DNA of 25,674 nt from CAZKUN01 sp964555935 (GTDB lineage: Bacteria; Armatimonadota; Zipacnadia; Zipacnadales; VGFC01). The stretch is from contig CAZKUN010000125.1 of assembly GCA_964555935.1 (NCBI GenBank), positions 1 to 25,674 of the forward strand, given 5' to 3'. Under the pieces are notes generated by a model. It did no database searches, was not told where the DNA came from, and saw only the letters and a program-made list of their open reading frames with translations. Below, piece after piece: positions 1 through 8,060 of the stretch. The position numbers and the translations under genes were made by a program. The stretch's first letter is position 1; the number at the start of each line of letters is the position of its first letter.

Positions 1-179
1 TGCCATCAGGCCGGGGCGAGCTTGAGATCACCGACGTCAACAACGCCTACCTGAAGCGAGGCACGCTGCAACACGGCGTGCTCGATTCGGTCTGGGCCGA
101 TGCCGGAGAATCACACCAATCTTACTACGATGCATCTAGCATCGCGTGGGAACATGGGTTGTTCAGCGAATACGAGTGA
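1..179 (+). CDS. rmlA: Glucose-1-phosphate thymidylyltransferase, C-terminal end (partial)
   Basis: The frame is open from the left edge and stops with TGA at 177-179, so only the last 58 residues are present. They contain the stretch PSGRGELEITDVNNAYL, which closely matches the conserved SARGELEITD(I/V)N block of RmlA-type nucleotidyltransferases. These enzymes join dTTP and glucose-1-phosphate to make dTDP-glucose, the first step of dTDP-L-rhamnose synthesis. The next gene is rmlD, 17 nt downstream on the same strand, which supports the assignment. The N-terminal nucleotide-binding motif lies outside the window, so a related sugar nucleotidyltransferase cannot be fully excluded. Confidence 0.85.
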   Translation, partial: PSGRGELEITDVNNAYLKRGTLQHGVLDSVWADAGESHQSYYDASSIAWEHGLFSEYE

Positions 180-183
180 GACC

Positions 184-190
184 AAAGGAG
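184..190 (+). promoter_or_regulatory. Ribosome binding site that fixes the rmlD start
   Basis: AAAGGAG lies 6 nt upstream of a TTG codon at 197-199. The upstream in-frame ATG at 146 overlaps the end of rmlA, has no such motif and would add 17 residues before the Rossmann strand. The TTG is therefore the better start. Confidence 0.7.
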
Positions 191-196
191 CGCGCT

Positions 197-1048
197 TTGC
201 GACGTGTCTTGATTACCGGCGGCAAGGGCATGCTTGGGCGTTCGTTGGTTGAGCGCATCGGCGATGAGGCTGAGGTCCTGGCAGTCGACATTGACGAGAT
301 CAACGTGACGAACGAGAAGGCCACGCGACGTTGCGTGGAGGAGTTCCGGCCGGATCTCGTGATCCACTGCGCCGCGCTCACCGATGTCGACAAGTGCGAG
401 GACGACCCGGACGTTGTCTACCTCGTCAACGCGCAGGCGCCTCAGCTTCTGGCGTCCCTCTGCGCGGAGTCCGGCGCGGCGATGGTGCAGGTGAGCACGG
501 ATTTCGTCTTCGATGGCAAGGGTTCCGAGCCCTACACCGAAGACAGTCCCACGTCGCCGATCAGCGTGTACGGCGCCTCGAAGTTGGATGGCGAAGAGCG
601 CGTCCGGGCTAAGCTCGCCGAGCACTTCATCGTGCGGACGGCCTGGACGTTCGCGCCGTGGGGCCACAACTTCGTGCGTTCGATCATCCGCGCGGCGAAG
701 GAACGGGGCGCTCTGACGGTCGTCGACGACCAGGTCGGATGCCCGACCTACGCGCCCGATCTTGCGGACGGCATCTGGCGGCTCGCGGCGACGACAGCCT
801 ATGGCACGTACCACATGACCAACGCTGGGATCGTCTCGCGCCTTCAGTTCGCGCGCGATATCGTCGCGGCAGCCGGCCTGAGCAATGTTCCTGTCGATCC
901 GATCAAAAGCGCCGACCTCAATCAGCCCGCCGCCCGCCCGGCCTATGCTCCTCTCGCCAGCGTCAATCTGCCCAAGGCCGGCATCGCGCCTCTTCGTCCA
1001 TACGCCGAGGCCCTCGCCGAGTGCATCAACCGCCTGCCTGCGGACTAG
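197..1048 (+). CDS. rmlD: dTDP-4-dehydrorhamnose reductase
   Basis: RmlD reduces dTDP-4-dehydro-L-rhamnose to dTDP-L-rhamnose with NAD(P)H, the last step of rhamnose donor synthesis in the cytoplasm. From the TTG start the protein has 283 residues, normal for the family. Visible motifs are the N-terminal Rossmann glycine motif GGKGMLG (residues 8-14), VSTDFVFDG (99-107) with the catalytic Ser/Thr region, and the SDR YxxxK pair Y125 and K129 in VYGASKLDGE. The gene follows rmlA by 17 nt, so the two are probably co-transcribed; rmlB and rmlC are presumably further left, outside the window. The start is set by AAAGGAG at 184-190. The remaining doubt is only over the exact sugar nucleotide. Confidence 0.92.
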   Translation: MRRVLITGGKGMLGRSLVERIGDEAEVLAVDIDEINVTNEKATRRCVEEFRPDLVIHCAALTDVDKCEDDPDVVYLVNAQAPQLLASLCAESGAAMVQVSTDFVFDGKGSEPYTEDSPTSPISVYGASKLDGEERVRAKLAEHFIVRTAWTFAPWGHNFVRSIIRAAKERGALTVVDDQVGCPTYAPDLADGIWRLAATTAYGTYHMTNAGIVSRLQFARDIVAAAGLSNVPVDPIKSADLNQPAARPAYAPLASVNLPKAGIAPLRPYAEALAECINRLPAD

Positions 1049-1060
1049 TCGCGCGTCGTT

Positions 1061-1086
1061 GTAGGAGGGGTTTCAACCCCGACGCC
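1061..1086 (+). repeat. Intergenic palindrome, copy 1 (GGGGT-TTCA-ACCCC)
   Basis: A short hairpin lies 18 nt after the rmlD stop: stem GGGGT (1067-1071), loop TTCA, stem ACCCC (1076-1080). The 26-nt element matches 4399-4424 at 23 of 26 positions. Two of the three differences are a compensatory stem change (T-A here, C-G there). There is no T-tract, so it is not a classical terminator. Confidence 0.65.
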
Positions 1087-1112
1087 TTCCATCTCGCCCC
1101 GGAGAAACTCCG

Positions 1113-1766
1113 ATGAAACTCACCGAAAACCTATACGCCTATCCGTGGGAGCAATTCGAGAACAACTGCAACTCATACTACTTCGGCGGCGACCTGCGAG
1201 TGCTGGTTGACGTCGGCCACGCGCGTTTCGCGGACGATCTCATTAGCCGCCTTCGCGCCGACGGCGTCGATCCGGAGCAACTGCGTATGGTGATCGCGAC
1301 ACATTCGCACCCCGACCACCTCGAGGGAATCGCGCGCTTCGCCAACATGGGCGTCCCGATCGGCGCGCACCCCGCTGCCATCGAGTACCTCGACCAGGTT
1401 GGCGACATCATGTACCAGTTCCTGGCGAGTGAGATTCCTGTCTTCGAGGCCACCGACCTTCTCGAAGAGGGACCCGTCGAGGCTCTCGACAATGCCATCG
1501 AGATCTACCACACCCCTGGCCACGAACCGGGCTCGATCTGCGTCTACTGGCCCGCTGAGAAAGCCCTCGTTACAGGCGATCTGGTCTTTGCGGGCGGGGT
1601 TGGCCGCACCGACTTCCCTGGCGGCGACCACGAGACGCTCATGCGCGAGGTCAGCCGCATCTCAGACCTGGATGTCGAGCACGTCCTCCCCGGCCACGGA
1701 CCCACCATCTCCGGCCGCGATGACGTCCGCGCCAACTACGCGAACATCCTCCGCATGTTCGCCTAA
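1113..1766 (+). CDS. Metallo-beta-lactamase-fold hydrolase (glyoxalase II-like)
   Basis: The 217-residue protein has the metal-binding signature of the MBL superfamily: THSHPDH with H64, H66, D68 and H69, then H137 in HTPGHEPGS, D156 in TGDLVF, and H195 in LPGHGP. This set normally binds two zinc or iron ions and hydrolyses thioesters, lactams or phosphodiesters. There is no signal peptide, so it should be cytoplasmic. GGAGAA at 1101-1106, 6 nt before the ATG, supports the start. The VGRTDFPGGD segment resembles glyoxalase II-like and persulfide dioxygenase-like members, but the substrate cannot be read from sequence. A hairpin lies on each side, so it may be transcribed separately from rmlD and from the GH89 gene. 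Confidence 0.88.
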   Translation: MKLTENLYAYPWEQFENNCNSYYFGGDLRVLVDVGHARFADDLISRLRADGVDPEQLRMVIATHSHPDHLEGIARFANMGVPIGAHPAAIEYLDQVGDIMYQFLASEIPVFEATDLLEEGPVEALDNAIEIYHTPGHEPGSICVYWPAEKALVTGDLVFAGGVGRTDFPGGDHETLMREVSRISDLDVEHVLPGHGPTISGRDDVRANYANILRMFA

Positions 1767-1781
1767 TCCCTGTCGTTCGTA

Positions 1782-1803
1782 GCACCGGCGCCCTCGCCGG
1801 TGC
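1782..1803 (+). terminator. Perfect 9-bp intergenic hairpin, terminator-like
   Basis: GCACCGGCG (1782-1790), loop CCCT, CGCCGGTGC (1795-1803) form a perfect GC-rich stem 15 nt after the stop of the MBL gene. It is followed by ATTTCGT, a weak T-rich run. It could be an intrinsic-like terminator or one of the intergenic hairpin elements described elsewhere in this window. Confidence 0.5.
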
Positions 1804-1825
1804 ATTTCGTCTGGGGTGCACCTCA

Positions 1826-4387
1826 ATGACCCGCGCGCTCGCCGCCATCTTGATCTGTTGCTCCGCCACCGCATCCGCCGATGTCGCTGCCGTCGACGCC
1901 CTCGCTAAGCGAGTCCTCGGCGACCGTGCCCGCGACTTCACCTTCGAGGTCGACCTGCCCGATCCCGACGGCGATGTCTTCGAGATTGAAGCGCGCGACG
2001 GGCGCGTCACGATCCGCGGCAACAACGGAGTCTCAATTGCGTCCGGGCTCAACTGGTACCTCAAGTACTACTGCCACTGTCACGTGTCGTTGTATGGGAA
2101 TCAGCTCGATCTTCCCGGTGTGCTGCCGGACGTCTCGCCGGTATTGCGCAGGACGAGCCCGCACGAGTGTCGCTATCTGCTGAACTACTGCGCCTTCGGC
2201 TACATGATGGTGTGGTGGGATTGGGAGCAGTGGGGACGGCTGATCGACTGGATGGCGCTGAACGGAGTGAACATGCCTCTCGCCGTCACCGGGCAGGAGG
2301 CGGTTTGGCAGGCGGTCGGCAAGCGAATCGGTCTCACCGATGAGGAGATGAGCGAGTTCATCGCCGGGCCGCCGTACCTGCCCTTCGGCTGGATGGGATG
2401 CCTGGATGGCTTTGGCGGGCCGCTGCCGCAAGAGTGGATCGACGAGCACGTGACCCTCCAGAAGCAGATCCTCGAGCGCGAACGCTCGCTCGGCATGACC
2501 CCCGTGCTCCAGGGCTTCACCGGACACGTCCCTCCGGGCGTGGCCCGGCTCTATCCCGAGGCCAAGCTCCACACCATCCACTGGATCGAGTGGCAGACCC
2601 ATCTCCTCGAGCCCACTTCACCTGCCTTCCAGGAGGTCGCCCGCGCCTTCATGGAGGAGCAAGAGAAGCTGTTCGGCACCGATCACATCTATGCCGCCGA
2701 CACCTTCATCGAGATGAGCCCGCCAAGCGGCGAGCCGGAGTACCTCGCGGATCTCAGCCAAGCCATCCTGTCTGGCATGACCTCCGTCGATCCCGACGCC
2801 ACGTGGGTCCTCCAGGGGTGGCTCTTCGTCAACAACCCCGGCTTCTGGACTGAACCTCGCGCGCGAGCCTTCCTCGACGCCGTGCCGGATGACCGTCTGC
2901 TCCTGCTCGACCTCTACTGCGAGATCAACCCCGCTTGGTCGAAGACCGACGCCTTCTACGGCAAGCCCTGGCTCTGGTGCGTGGTTCAGAACTTCGGCCG
3001 CACCATCCGCCTTGAGGGCAACGTCCCTAAGATCAACCGCGATCTGCATGATGCGATGGCCTCGCCGGACTCGGGCAGGCTGTCGGGGATCGGCTCCGTC
3101 AACGAGGGGTTCGGCTACAACCCGGTTGCCTTCGAGTTCCTTTTGGAACAGACGTGGCGCGACGGGCCCGTCAATGAACGGGCATGGATACGCGACCACG
3201 CCAGGCACCGCTATGGTCGGCGCTCGGCCGCCGCGGCAAGCGCGTGGGAAGATCTGTTGCGGCTGGTCTACTCGGGCAACTCGGGGTCGAGATCGAACAT
3301 CACGCACCGACCCGGCATCGGACCGAGCGGCAGCGCCAGGTACTCCACGCCCGACCTTGTCGAGGCCTGGCGGAAGCTGCTGAGTTGCGCGGACAAGATG
3401 GAGGGCGTCGACACCTATGCTTTCGACGTGGTCAACGTAGGCCGGCAGGTGTTGGTCAACATAGCCCCGCACATCCACGCGCGGGCCACGAAGGCATTCC
3501 ACGGCAAAGACGAGGCGGCGTTGGTCGCGGCGATCGCTGAGTACGAGGGAGTGCTGAGCGACCTCGATCGGTTGCTGGCGACCCGCGAGGAGTTCTTGCT
3601 CGGCCGAAACATCGCTGACGCGAGGCGCTGGGGTAACACGCCTGAAGAGCGCGCGCTCTATGAGTGGAATTCGCGAAACGTCCTGACGCTCTGGGGCACG
3701 GGTGCCATCAACGACTACGCCCGCAAGGAGTGGGCGGGGATGATCGACGTGTACTACCGGGGCCGGTGGCAGGCCGTCGCCGACCACATGCTGGCCGCGG
3801 TGAGAGAGGATCGAGAGTTCGACACGGACGGGTGGCTTGCGGATATCAACGCCCACGAGCAGGCCTGGCCGAAGGCCTCCGAACATCACGCTACGAGGCC
3901 GCGCGGGAGCAGCATCAGAATCGCTACGGAGTTGCTCGAGAAGTACGGTGGCGTCTTCGCCCCGGACGCGGTGAGCCTCACCACCGGCAAGCCCACGTCA
4001 TGCTCCCACGCCCTGGACCCGTTCCCCATGCACCTCGCCAACGACGGCATCACATGGAACACCAACGCGTTCTGGGCGACCGATGTCGGCGATGGCCGGG
4101 ACGCTTGGTGGCAGGTCGATCTTGAGGACCCGACCTCGGTCTCTCGCGTCGTGGTAGTGGGTTTCTACGGGGACGAACGTTACTACGGCTTCACGGTTGA
4201 GACCTCGCTCGACGGCGAATCGTGGGACCTCGCTAGCGACATGCGTGACAACACCGAGCCCTCCACCTCGCTCGGATACACGTGCGAGTTCGAGCCTCGC
4301 CTTGCCCGATTCATCCGGATCAATCAGACGCACAACTCCGCCAACACCGGCCGCCACCTTGTCGAGGTCATGGCCTACGCCGACTAG
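1826..4387 (+). CDS. Secreted alpha-N-acetylglucosaminidase (GH89) with C-terminal CBM32/discoidin module
   Basis: This 853-residue protein matches the NAGLU/GH89 family along its length and should release terminal alpha-linked GlcNAc, as found in heparan sulfate and some mucin glycans. An N-terminal signal peptide probably ends at ASA, near residue 19. A small N-terminal domain is followed by the catalytic barrel with landmarks YMMVWWDWEQW, LPFGWMGC and VLQGWLF. The expected catalytic glutamates are E296 in DTFIEMSPP (acid/base; the human enzyme has DTFNEM) and E427 in SVNEGFGYNP (nucleophile). A helical region follows. The last ~150 residues form an F5/8 type C (CBM32) domain, with DGITWNTNAFWATD, WWQVDLED and ARFIRINQ. 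The start is an ATG with only a weak GGGGTG upstream. The gene converges with the WD40 lipoprotein gene. Confidence 0.93.
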   Translation: MTRALAAILICCSATASADVAAVDALAKRVLGDRARDFTFEVDLPDPDGDVFEIEARDGRVTIRGNNGVSIASGLNWYLKYYCHCHVSLYGNQLDLPGVLPDVSPVLRRTSPHECRYLLNYCAFGYMMVWWDWEQWGRLIDWMALNGVNMPLAVTGQEAVWQAVGKRIGLTDEEMSEFIAGPPYLPFGWMGCLDGFGGPLPQEWIDEHVTLQKQILERERSLGMTPVLQGFTGHVPPGVARLYPEAKLHTIHWIEWQTHLLEPTSPAFQEVARAFMEEQEKLFGTDHIYAADTFIEMSPPSGEPEYLADLSQAILSGMTSVDPDATWVLQGWLFVNNPGFWTEPRARAFLDAVPDDRLLLLDLYCEINPAWSKTDAFYGKPWLWCVVQNFGRTIRLEGNVPKINRDLHDAMASPDSGRLSGIGSVNEGFGYNPVAFEFLLEQTWRDGPVNERAWIRDHARHRYGRRSAAAASAWEDLLRLVYSGNSGSRSNITHRPGIGPSGSARYSTPDLVEAWRKLLSCADKMEGVDTYAFDVVNVGRQVLVNIAPHIHARATKAFHGKDEAALVAAIAEYEGVLSDLDRLLATREEFLLGRNIADARRWGNTPEERALYEWNSRNVLTLWGTGAINDYARKEWAGMIDVYYRGRWQAVADHMLAAVREDREFDTDGWLADINAHEQAWPKASEHHATRPRGSSIRIATELLEKYGGVFAPDAVSLTTGKPTSCSHALDPFPMHLANDGITWNTNAFWATDVGDGRDAWWQVDLEDPTSVSRVVVVGFYGDERYYGFTVETSLDGESWDLASDMRDNTEPSTSLGYTCEFEPRLARFIRINQTHNSANTGRHLVEVMAYAD

Positions 4388-4398
4388 CGCTAGCCCAT

Positions 4399-4424
4399 GT
4401 AAGAGGGGCTTCAGCCCCGACGCC
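4399..4424 (+). repeat. Intergenic palindrome, copy 2 (GGGGC-TTCA-GCCCC)
   Basis: The stem GGGGC (4405-4409), loop TTCA and stem GCCCC (4414-4418) start 17 nt after the GH89 stop, between two convergent genes. It matches 1061-1086 at 23 of 26 positions, and the stem substitution is compensatory. Confidence 0.65.
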
Positions 4425-4445
4425 GTCGCCGCTTCCGTCGTACCG

Positions 4446-4461
4446 CCAAGCGCCAGCTTGG
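4446..4461 (-). terminator. Intergenic hairpin (CCAAGC-loop-GCTTGG)
   Basis: A 6-bp stem, CCAAGC (4446-4451) and GCTTGG (4456-4461) with a GCCA loop, lies 16 nt beyond the minus-strand lipoprotein stop. With the palindrome at 4399-4424 it gives each convergent gene its own hairpin. No U-tract is present, so the terminator role is inferred from position. It is flanked by GTTCCGTCCGCCG (4461-4473), also found at 18389-18401. Confidence 0.4.
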
Positions 4462-4477
4462 TTCCGTCCGCCGCCCC

Positions 4478-6679
4478 TCACTCCGCCAACGCCCCCCGCA
4501 CCTTCTCGGCATCCTCCAGCCACGGGGCCTCATCCGCCGTGAACATCGCCCCCGCTTCATCCATCCACCTCAAATGCCCCCCCGCCCCGTCCGATCCCGT
4601 CCAATACCCCTCCGGCGTGAACGCCACCCACTCGTCCTCCCACGTCGCCTTCCGCTCGCCCTCCCGCTCGCCCTCCCGCTCGGTAACCGCCCACAGCGTC
4701 AGCTTGGTTGCGCTCGTTCGGGCGTCCCTAAGGCTGATCCCCGCGCCGCGTGAGTGCGCGACCCACCGCCCGCCCGGCCCTGGCGCCGTCGGTATCCTGA
4801 CCGGCAACGGCGACTCGCCGATCGTCCGCCACGTCAGGGGCTCGATTACATGCGTCTCCGCCCCATCGTGGAACATCGCGATCTCCCCGTCGGCGGCGAC
4901 GCGCATGTAGGCTACCGAGACCTGCATCTCGTGCTCGGATACGACCTGCCCCGTCCGCATGTCGATTGCCGCGATCCGCCTTCCGTCCCTGACGATCGCG
5001 TGGAGTCCATCACTCGTGACCGGGAACTCATAGGCGGCTTCCAGGCCATCGCTGTTCTCCCAAACGATCTCGCCACCGTCCACCTCCAGCAGAATCAGGC
5101 GGGGCGGCCCCCACTGCCTGGCTTCGTGCCCGCTGATCAGTAGCCGACTGCCATCCGGTGACCAGGCCACAGTTCCGATGCGCAGCGCGTGCCTCTGGTC
5201 CACGGGCGTCCCGACCGGCTTGTTGCTCGAGGCGTCGTAGAGCCTTACGGCCAACCATCGCGCGTCGTCGTTCTGCAGCGCCGCTGCGACCAGCTTGCCG
5301 TCAGGCGACAGATGAAACGAACTTGGGCGCTCAGGGCCCCAGGCCCCCGGGCGGACAGTCCCCAGCTTCCTCCCGGACGACACGTCCCAGACCACCGCCT
5401 TCTCCCCGTTGAACGCGATCAGTCGCTGACCGTCGCGCGAGAACTGCAGCTTGTGTCCCACTGCCCCCTTCAACGCCCGGAGCATCCGCACGTCCGTCAG
5501 GTCCCACAGCGCCCCGCGCCCGTCCGGCATAAGCGATGCGATCATCCGCCCATCGGGACTGACGGCGACCGGCGCGGCGAAGGGCGGGTGGTCCGCCAGG
5601 CCCAGCTCGCCGATCCGCTCGCCCGTCTCAGCGTCCCACAGCACCGCCTCCCCGCGCGTGCGCGTGGCCACGCGCCTCCCGTCGGGGCTGGCGAGCACCG
5701 CCTCTGGCTCTATCTCGCCTCCGAACTCGCGAATCGTCTCGCCGGTGCGGACATCCCGGACCTGGATCCCTCTCGGAGGACCGAACCGGGCGGCGGACAT
5801 GCCGTTCTGCCACACCAGAACCTGCTCGCCACGCCCAATCGGGGTGAGCGTCAGACCCCGCACGGCCTCTAGGAGTTCGCCCACCATCTCCATCTTGCCG
5901 TTTCCCAGCTCCCAGAATGACGCCACCCGCTCCGCGCCCCGACACAGAAACACATCGGTCGGCCCCCGGCCAATCTCCAACGCCAGCGGCTCCCCGTCTG
6001 CCTCGCCGGTGGGCCATTCGATCATCTCAGCATCGGCCCCGTCCGTACTCACCGAGTAGATCAGATGCTCGCTCTTACTGACAATCAGGAAGCGCCGGGC
6101 CGACGGCACGTAGCGGATCGGGAGGTTCCACCAGTTGACGAGGCGCTCGGGCGCGATCTCCACGGTCCAGTCTTCCGAATCCCAAATCGCCACCCGCGCG
6201 TCGTACGTGATTGCGAGGATGGGCCGTCCGCGCTCCGCCTCCCCGAACGCAAATCCCGCCGGGTTGCCGATGTCGTCCGGAGGGCGCAGCCGAGCGACCA
6301 CGCTGTGTTTTTCCGTCTCGAGCACCGTGATCAGCCCCGGCGACTGGCAAATGGCCAGGAGCGATCCGTCCACGGAGTAGACGGGCTTCTCCCACCCGTG
6401 GTTGGGTGGGTTGCCATCGAACCCGACGATGACGGAGCCCGTCGCAACGTCCCATATGTACAGGCCTCTGTCCGTGCCGGCGGCGATTCGCGTCCCGTCG
6501 GGGCTGAACGTCATGTCCGTCCAGCGGCCGATCTTGGCGACCTGCGGAATCGGCGTCAGCCGGGGGCGTTCAACCACGCCCGTTTGCGCGCTGAGTCCCG
6601 CCGCTTGCCTCTCCGTCGATTCGCAACCTGCCACCAGCATGGCCGCCACGATCACCAACCCGAAACGGATGTTCCTCAC
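4478..6679 (-). CDS. WD40-type beta-propeller lipoprotein
   Basis: The 733-residue protein begins with a lipoprotein signal, VIVAAMLVAGC, with the lipobox Cys at residue 19, so it should be anchored to a membrane facing out of the cytoplasm. The body has recurrent WD40-like blades: FSPDGTRIAAG...LYIWD, ASPDGRRVATR...AVLWD, VSPDGRMIASL...GALWD, FSRDGQRLIAF...AVVWD, LSPDGKLVAAA and WSPDGSRLLIS. The C-terminus ends in a distinct WVAFTPEGYWTGSD segment. WD40 propellers are scaffolds or binding platforms; no catalytic motif is visible. The start is GTG at 6679, with GGAGGTGA a few nt upstream. An ATG closer to that motif is out of frame and stops after three codons. The gene starts 37 nt after the sulfatase-like gene and is probably in its operon. 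Near the C-terminus, a 12-bp tandem repeat encodes an EGER repeat. Confidence 0.85.
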   Translation of the reverse strand: MRNIRFGLVIVAAMLVAGCESTERQAAGLSAQTGVVERPRLTPIPQVAKIGRWTDMTFSPDGTRIAAGTDRGLYIWDVATGSVIVGFDGNPPNHGWEKPVYSVDGSLLAICQSPGLITVLETEKHSVVARLRPPDDIGNPAGFAFGEAERGRPILAITYDARVAIWDSEDWTVEIAPERLVNWWNLPIRYVPSARRFLIVSKSEHLIYSVSTDGADAEMIEWPTGEADGEPLALEIGRGPTDVFLCRGAERVASFWELGNGKMEMVGELLEAVRGLTLTPIGRGEQVLVWQNGMSAARFGPPRGIQVRDVRTGETIREFGGEIEPEAVLASPDGRRVATRTRGEAVLWDAETGERIGELGLADHPPFAAPVAVSPDGRMIASLMPDGRGALWDLTDVRMLRALKGAVGHKLQFSRDGQRLIAFNGEKAVVWDVSSGRKLGTVRPGAWGPERPSSFHLSPDGKLVAAALQNDDARWLAVRLYDASSNKPVGTPVDQRHALRIGTVAWSPDGSRLLISGHEARQWGPPRLILLEVDGGEIVWENSDGLEAAYEFPVTSDGLHAIVRDGRRIAAIDMRTGQVVSEHEMQVSVAYMRVAADGEIAMFHDGAETHVIEPLTWRTIGESPLPVRIPTAPGPGGRWVAHSRGAGISLRDARTSATKLTLWAVTEREGEREGERKATWEDEWVAFTPEGYWTGSDGAGGHLRWMDEAGAMFTADEAPWLEDAEKVRGALAE
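4652..4682 (+). repeat. 12-bp tandem repeat inside the WD40 lipoprotein gene
   Basis: Two complete copies of CCGCTCGCCCTC (4652-4663 and 4664-4675) and a 7-nt partial third copy lie in the coding region. On the minus strand they encode repeated EGER. The unit length is a multiple of three, so copy-number change would keep the frame. Confidence 0.8.
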
Positions 6680-6716
6680 AGCCGCATCACCTCCACCATT
6701 CCGTCGTCCGCGCCCG

Positions 6717-8060
6717 TCACTCTCCTACAACCGCCTCCACCAAACCCTTCATCTCATCCCTCACGCTCGCATACTTCCCAGCCACATCATCTTGCCGATA
6801 CGGGTCGTCGGCCAGGTTATACAGCGCCGTCGTGTTCTGCTCGGTGTTGGTGAGATACAGCCAGTCCTCCCGCCAGCAGGAGACCATCTGCCCATGCCCC
6901 CCTACCGCGTGGTCTCTCAGATCGCCGCTATCCACGCCCGGCCAGACATCGATCCCATCCATCCGCTCTTTCTCCCCCGCGCCCATCATGCTCAGCATCG
7001 TCGCGACGAGATCGGTGTTGTAGAGCCACCCATCGCACGTCGTGCCCGCGTGCTCGCCCTTCGGGTGACGGATGAAGCACGGCACGGCGTTCAACTCAAG
7101 CCCCGTGTCCTGCGGCGGCATACCATAATGCCCGTGCTCGCCGAGGATCTTCCCGTGATCTGACATCAGCACGATGACCGTGTTCTCCGCGAGCCCGAGC
7201 CGGTCGAGGGTGTTGAGCAGTTGCCCGATCCAGAAGTCCACCATCGTGCATTCCGCCGCATACCTCGCCCGCACGTGGTGGTGCTCCGCGTCGGTCAGTT
7301 CGCTGCGCTGATAGATGTTCCCGTAGATCAGCTCCGGCCCGTCCCAGTCGGGGTCATACATGTCGATGAACCGTTGCGGCGCCTCGAACGGCTCGTGCGG
7401 ATCGAAGCTCTCGACGGTCAGGTAGAAGTTCTCCTGTTCGTGATTCCGCTCCAGCCATTCGATCGCGCGCCGGAACGTCTTGGCCGCCTGGAAGTCGTGG
7501 TCACCCTCGCGGTGAAGCTGGTTCTGGAGGTACTGCGTGAGGACGCGCATCCGTCCCGGCGTCATCTCCGTTCCGGGCTTGACGAACCGCTCGATGTACC
7601 CCTCCGGCAGCGGGCCGCTCTGATACATGTCGTACTCTTGGCCGCGCTCCCACTGGAAGCTCTGGTAGCCTCGATGGAAGTTCTGCGATGGCTTCATCAA
7701 GTGATACACGTCCGCCACCAAGCCGCACGTGTAGCCGCGCTCGCTGAGGTGTTCGGCGATCGTGACATCGTCCTGCGGGATCGGGCGCCAACCCGGAAGC
7801 GTGATGTACATGCCCTTCATCGGCGCCTCCTCGACGAACGGAAACACGCGCCGCCCGGTGAAGCTCCCCCTGCGACATGGCACGGTCGGGAGCGCCTCGG
7901 CTCGCATCCGGGTGAACTTCACGCCCTCACGCGCGAGCCGGTCCATGTTCGGCGTCTGCACGTTGATGCTCTCGCCGCTGGGGTCGCGCGTTCCCTCGGG
8001 CCGATAGCAGTGAATGTGGTCCTGTCTGAAGCTATCCACCGTAATCCAGATCGCGTTCAT
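6717..8060 (-). CDS. Sulfatase-family protein (alkaline phosphatase superfamily), formylglycine site replaced by Thr
   Basis: This 447-residue protein has the sulfatase fold: an N-terminal metal-binding strand, MNAIWITVDSFRQDH (D9, D14), TPNMDRLAREGVKF (36-49), FDPHEPFEAP in the middle, and MSDHGKILGEHG with D301 and H302. The catalytic block is PTVPCRRGSFTGR (58-70). Aligned to the standard C/S-x-P-x-R-...-TGR motif, the nucleophile position is Thr59 (codon ACC), while P61, R63 and T68-G69-R70 are kept. A formylglycine therefore cannot form at the usual place. Cys62 is in the fourth position of the motif. There is no signal peptide, so the enzyme should be cytoplasmic, unlike most bacterial polysaccharide sulfatases. 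AAGGAGG (8068-8074) precedes the ATG by 7 nt. It may be a phosphodiesterase, phosphonate or sulfate ester hydrolase; the substrate is open. Confidence 0.88.
   Translation of the reverse strand: MNAIWITVDSFRQDHIHCYRPEGTRDPSGESINVQTPNMDRLAREGVKFTRMRAEALPTVPCRRGSFTGRRVFPFVEEAPMKGMYITLPGWRPIPQDDVTIAEHLSERGYTCGLVADVYHLMKPSQNFHRGYQSFQWERGQEYDMYQSGPLPEGYIERFVKPGTEMTPGRMRVLTQYLQNQLHREGDHDFQAAKTFRRAIEWLERNHEQENFYLTVESFDPHEPFEAPQRFIDMYDPDWDGPELIYGNIYQRSELTDAEHHHVRARYAAECTMVDFWIGQLLNTLDRLGLAENTVIVLMSDHGKILGEHGHYGMPPQDTGLELNAVPCFIRHPKGEHAGTTCDGWLYNTDLVATMLSMMGAGEKERMDGIDVWPGVDSGDLRDHAVGGHGQMVSCWREDWLYLTNTEQNTTALYNLADDPYRQDDVAGKYASVRDEMKGLVEAVVGE

Noticed and set aside
2618..3889. A 423-codon open frame on the minus strand inside the GH89 gene
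   Set aside because: It lies wholly within a gene with full-length GH89 similarity, and has no motif or ribosome binding site of note.
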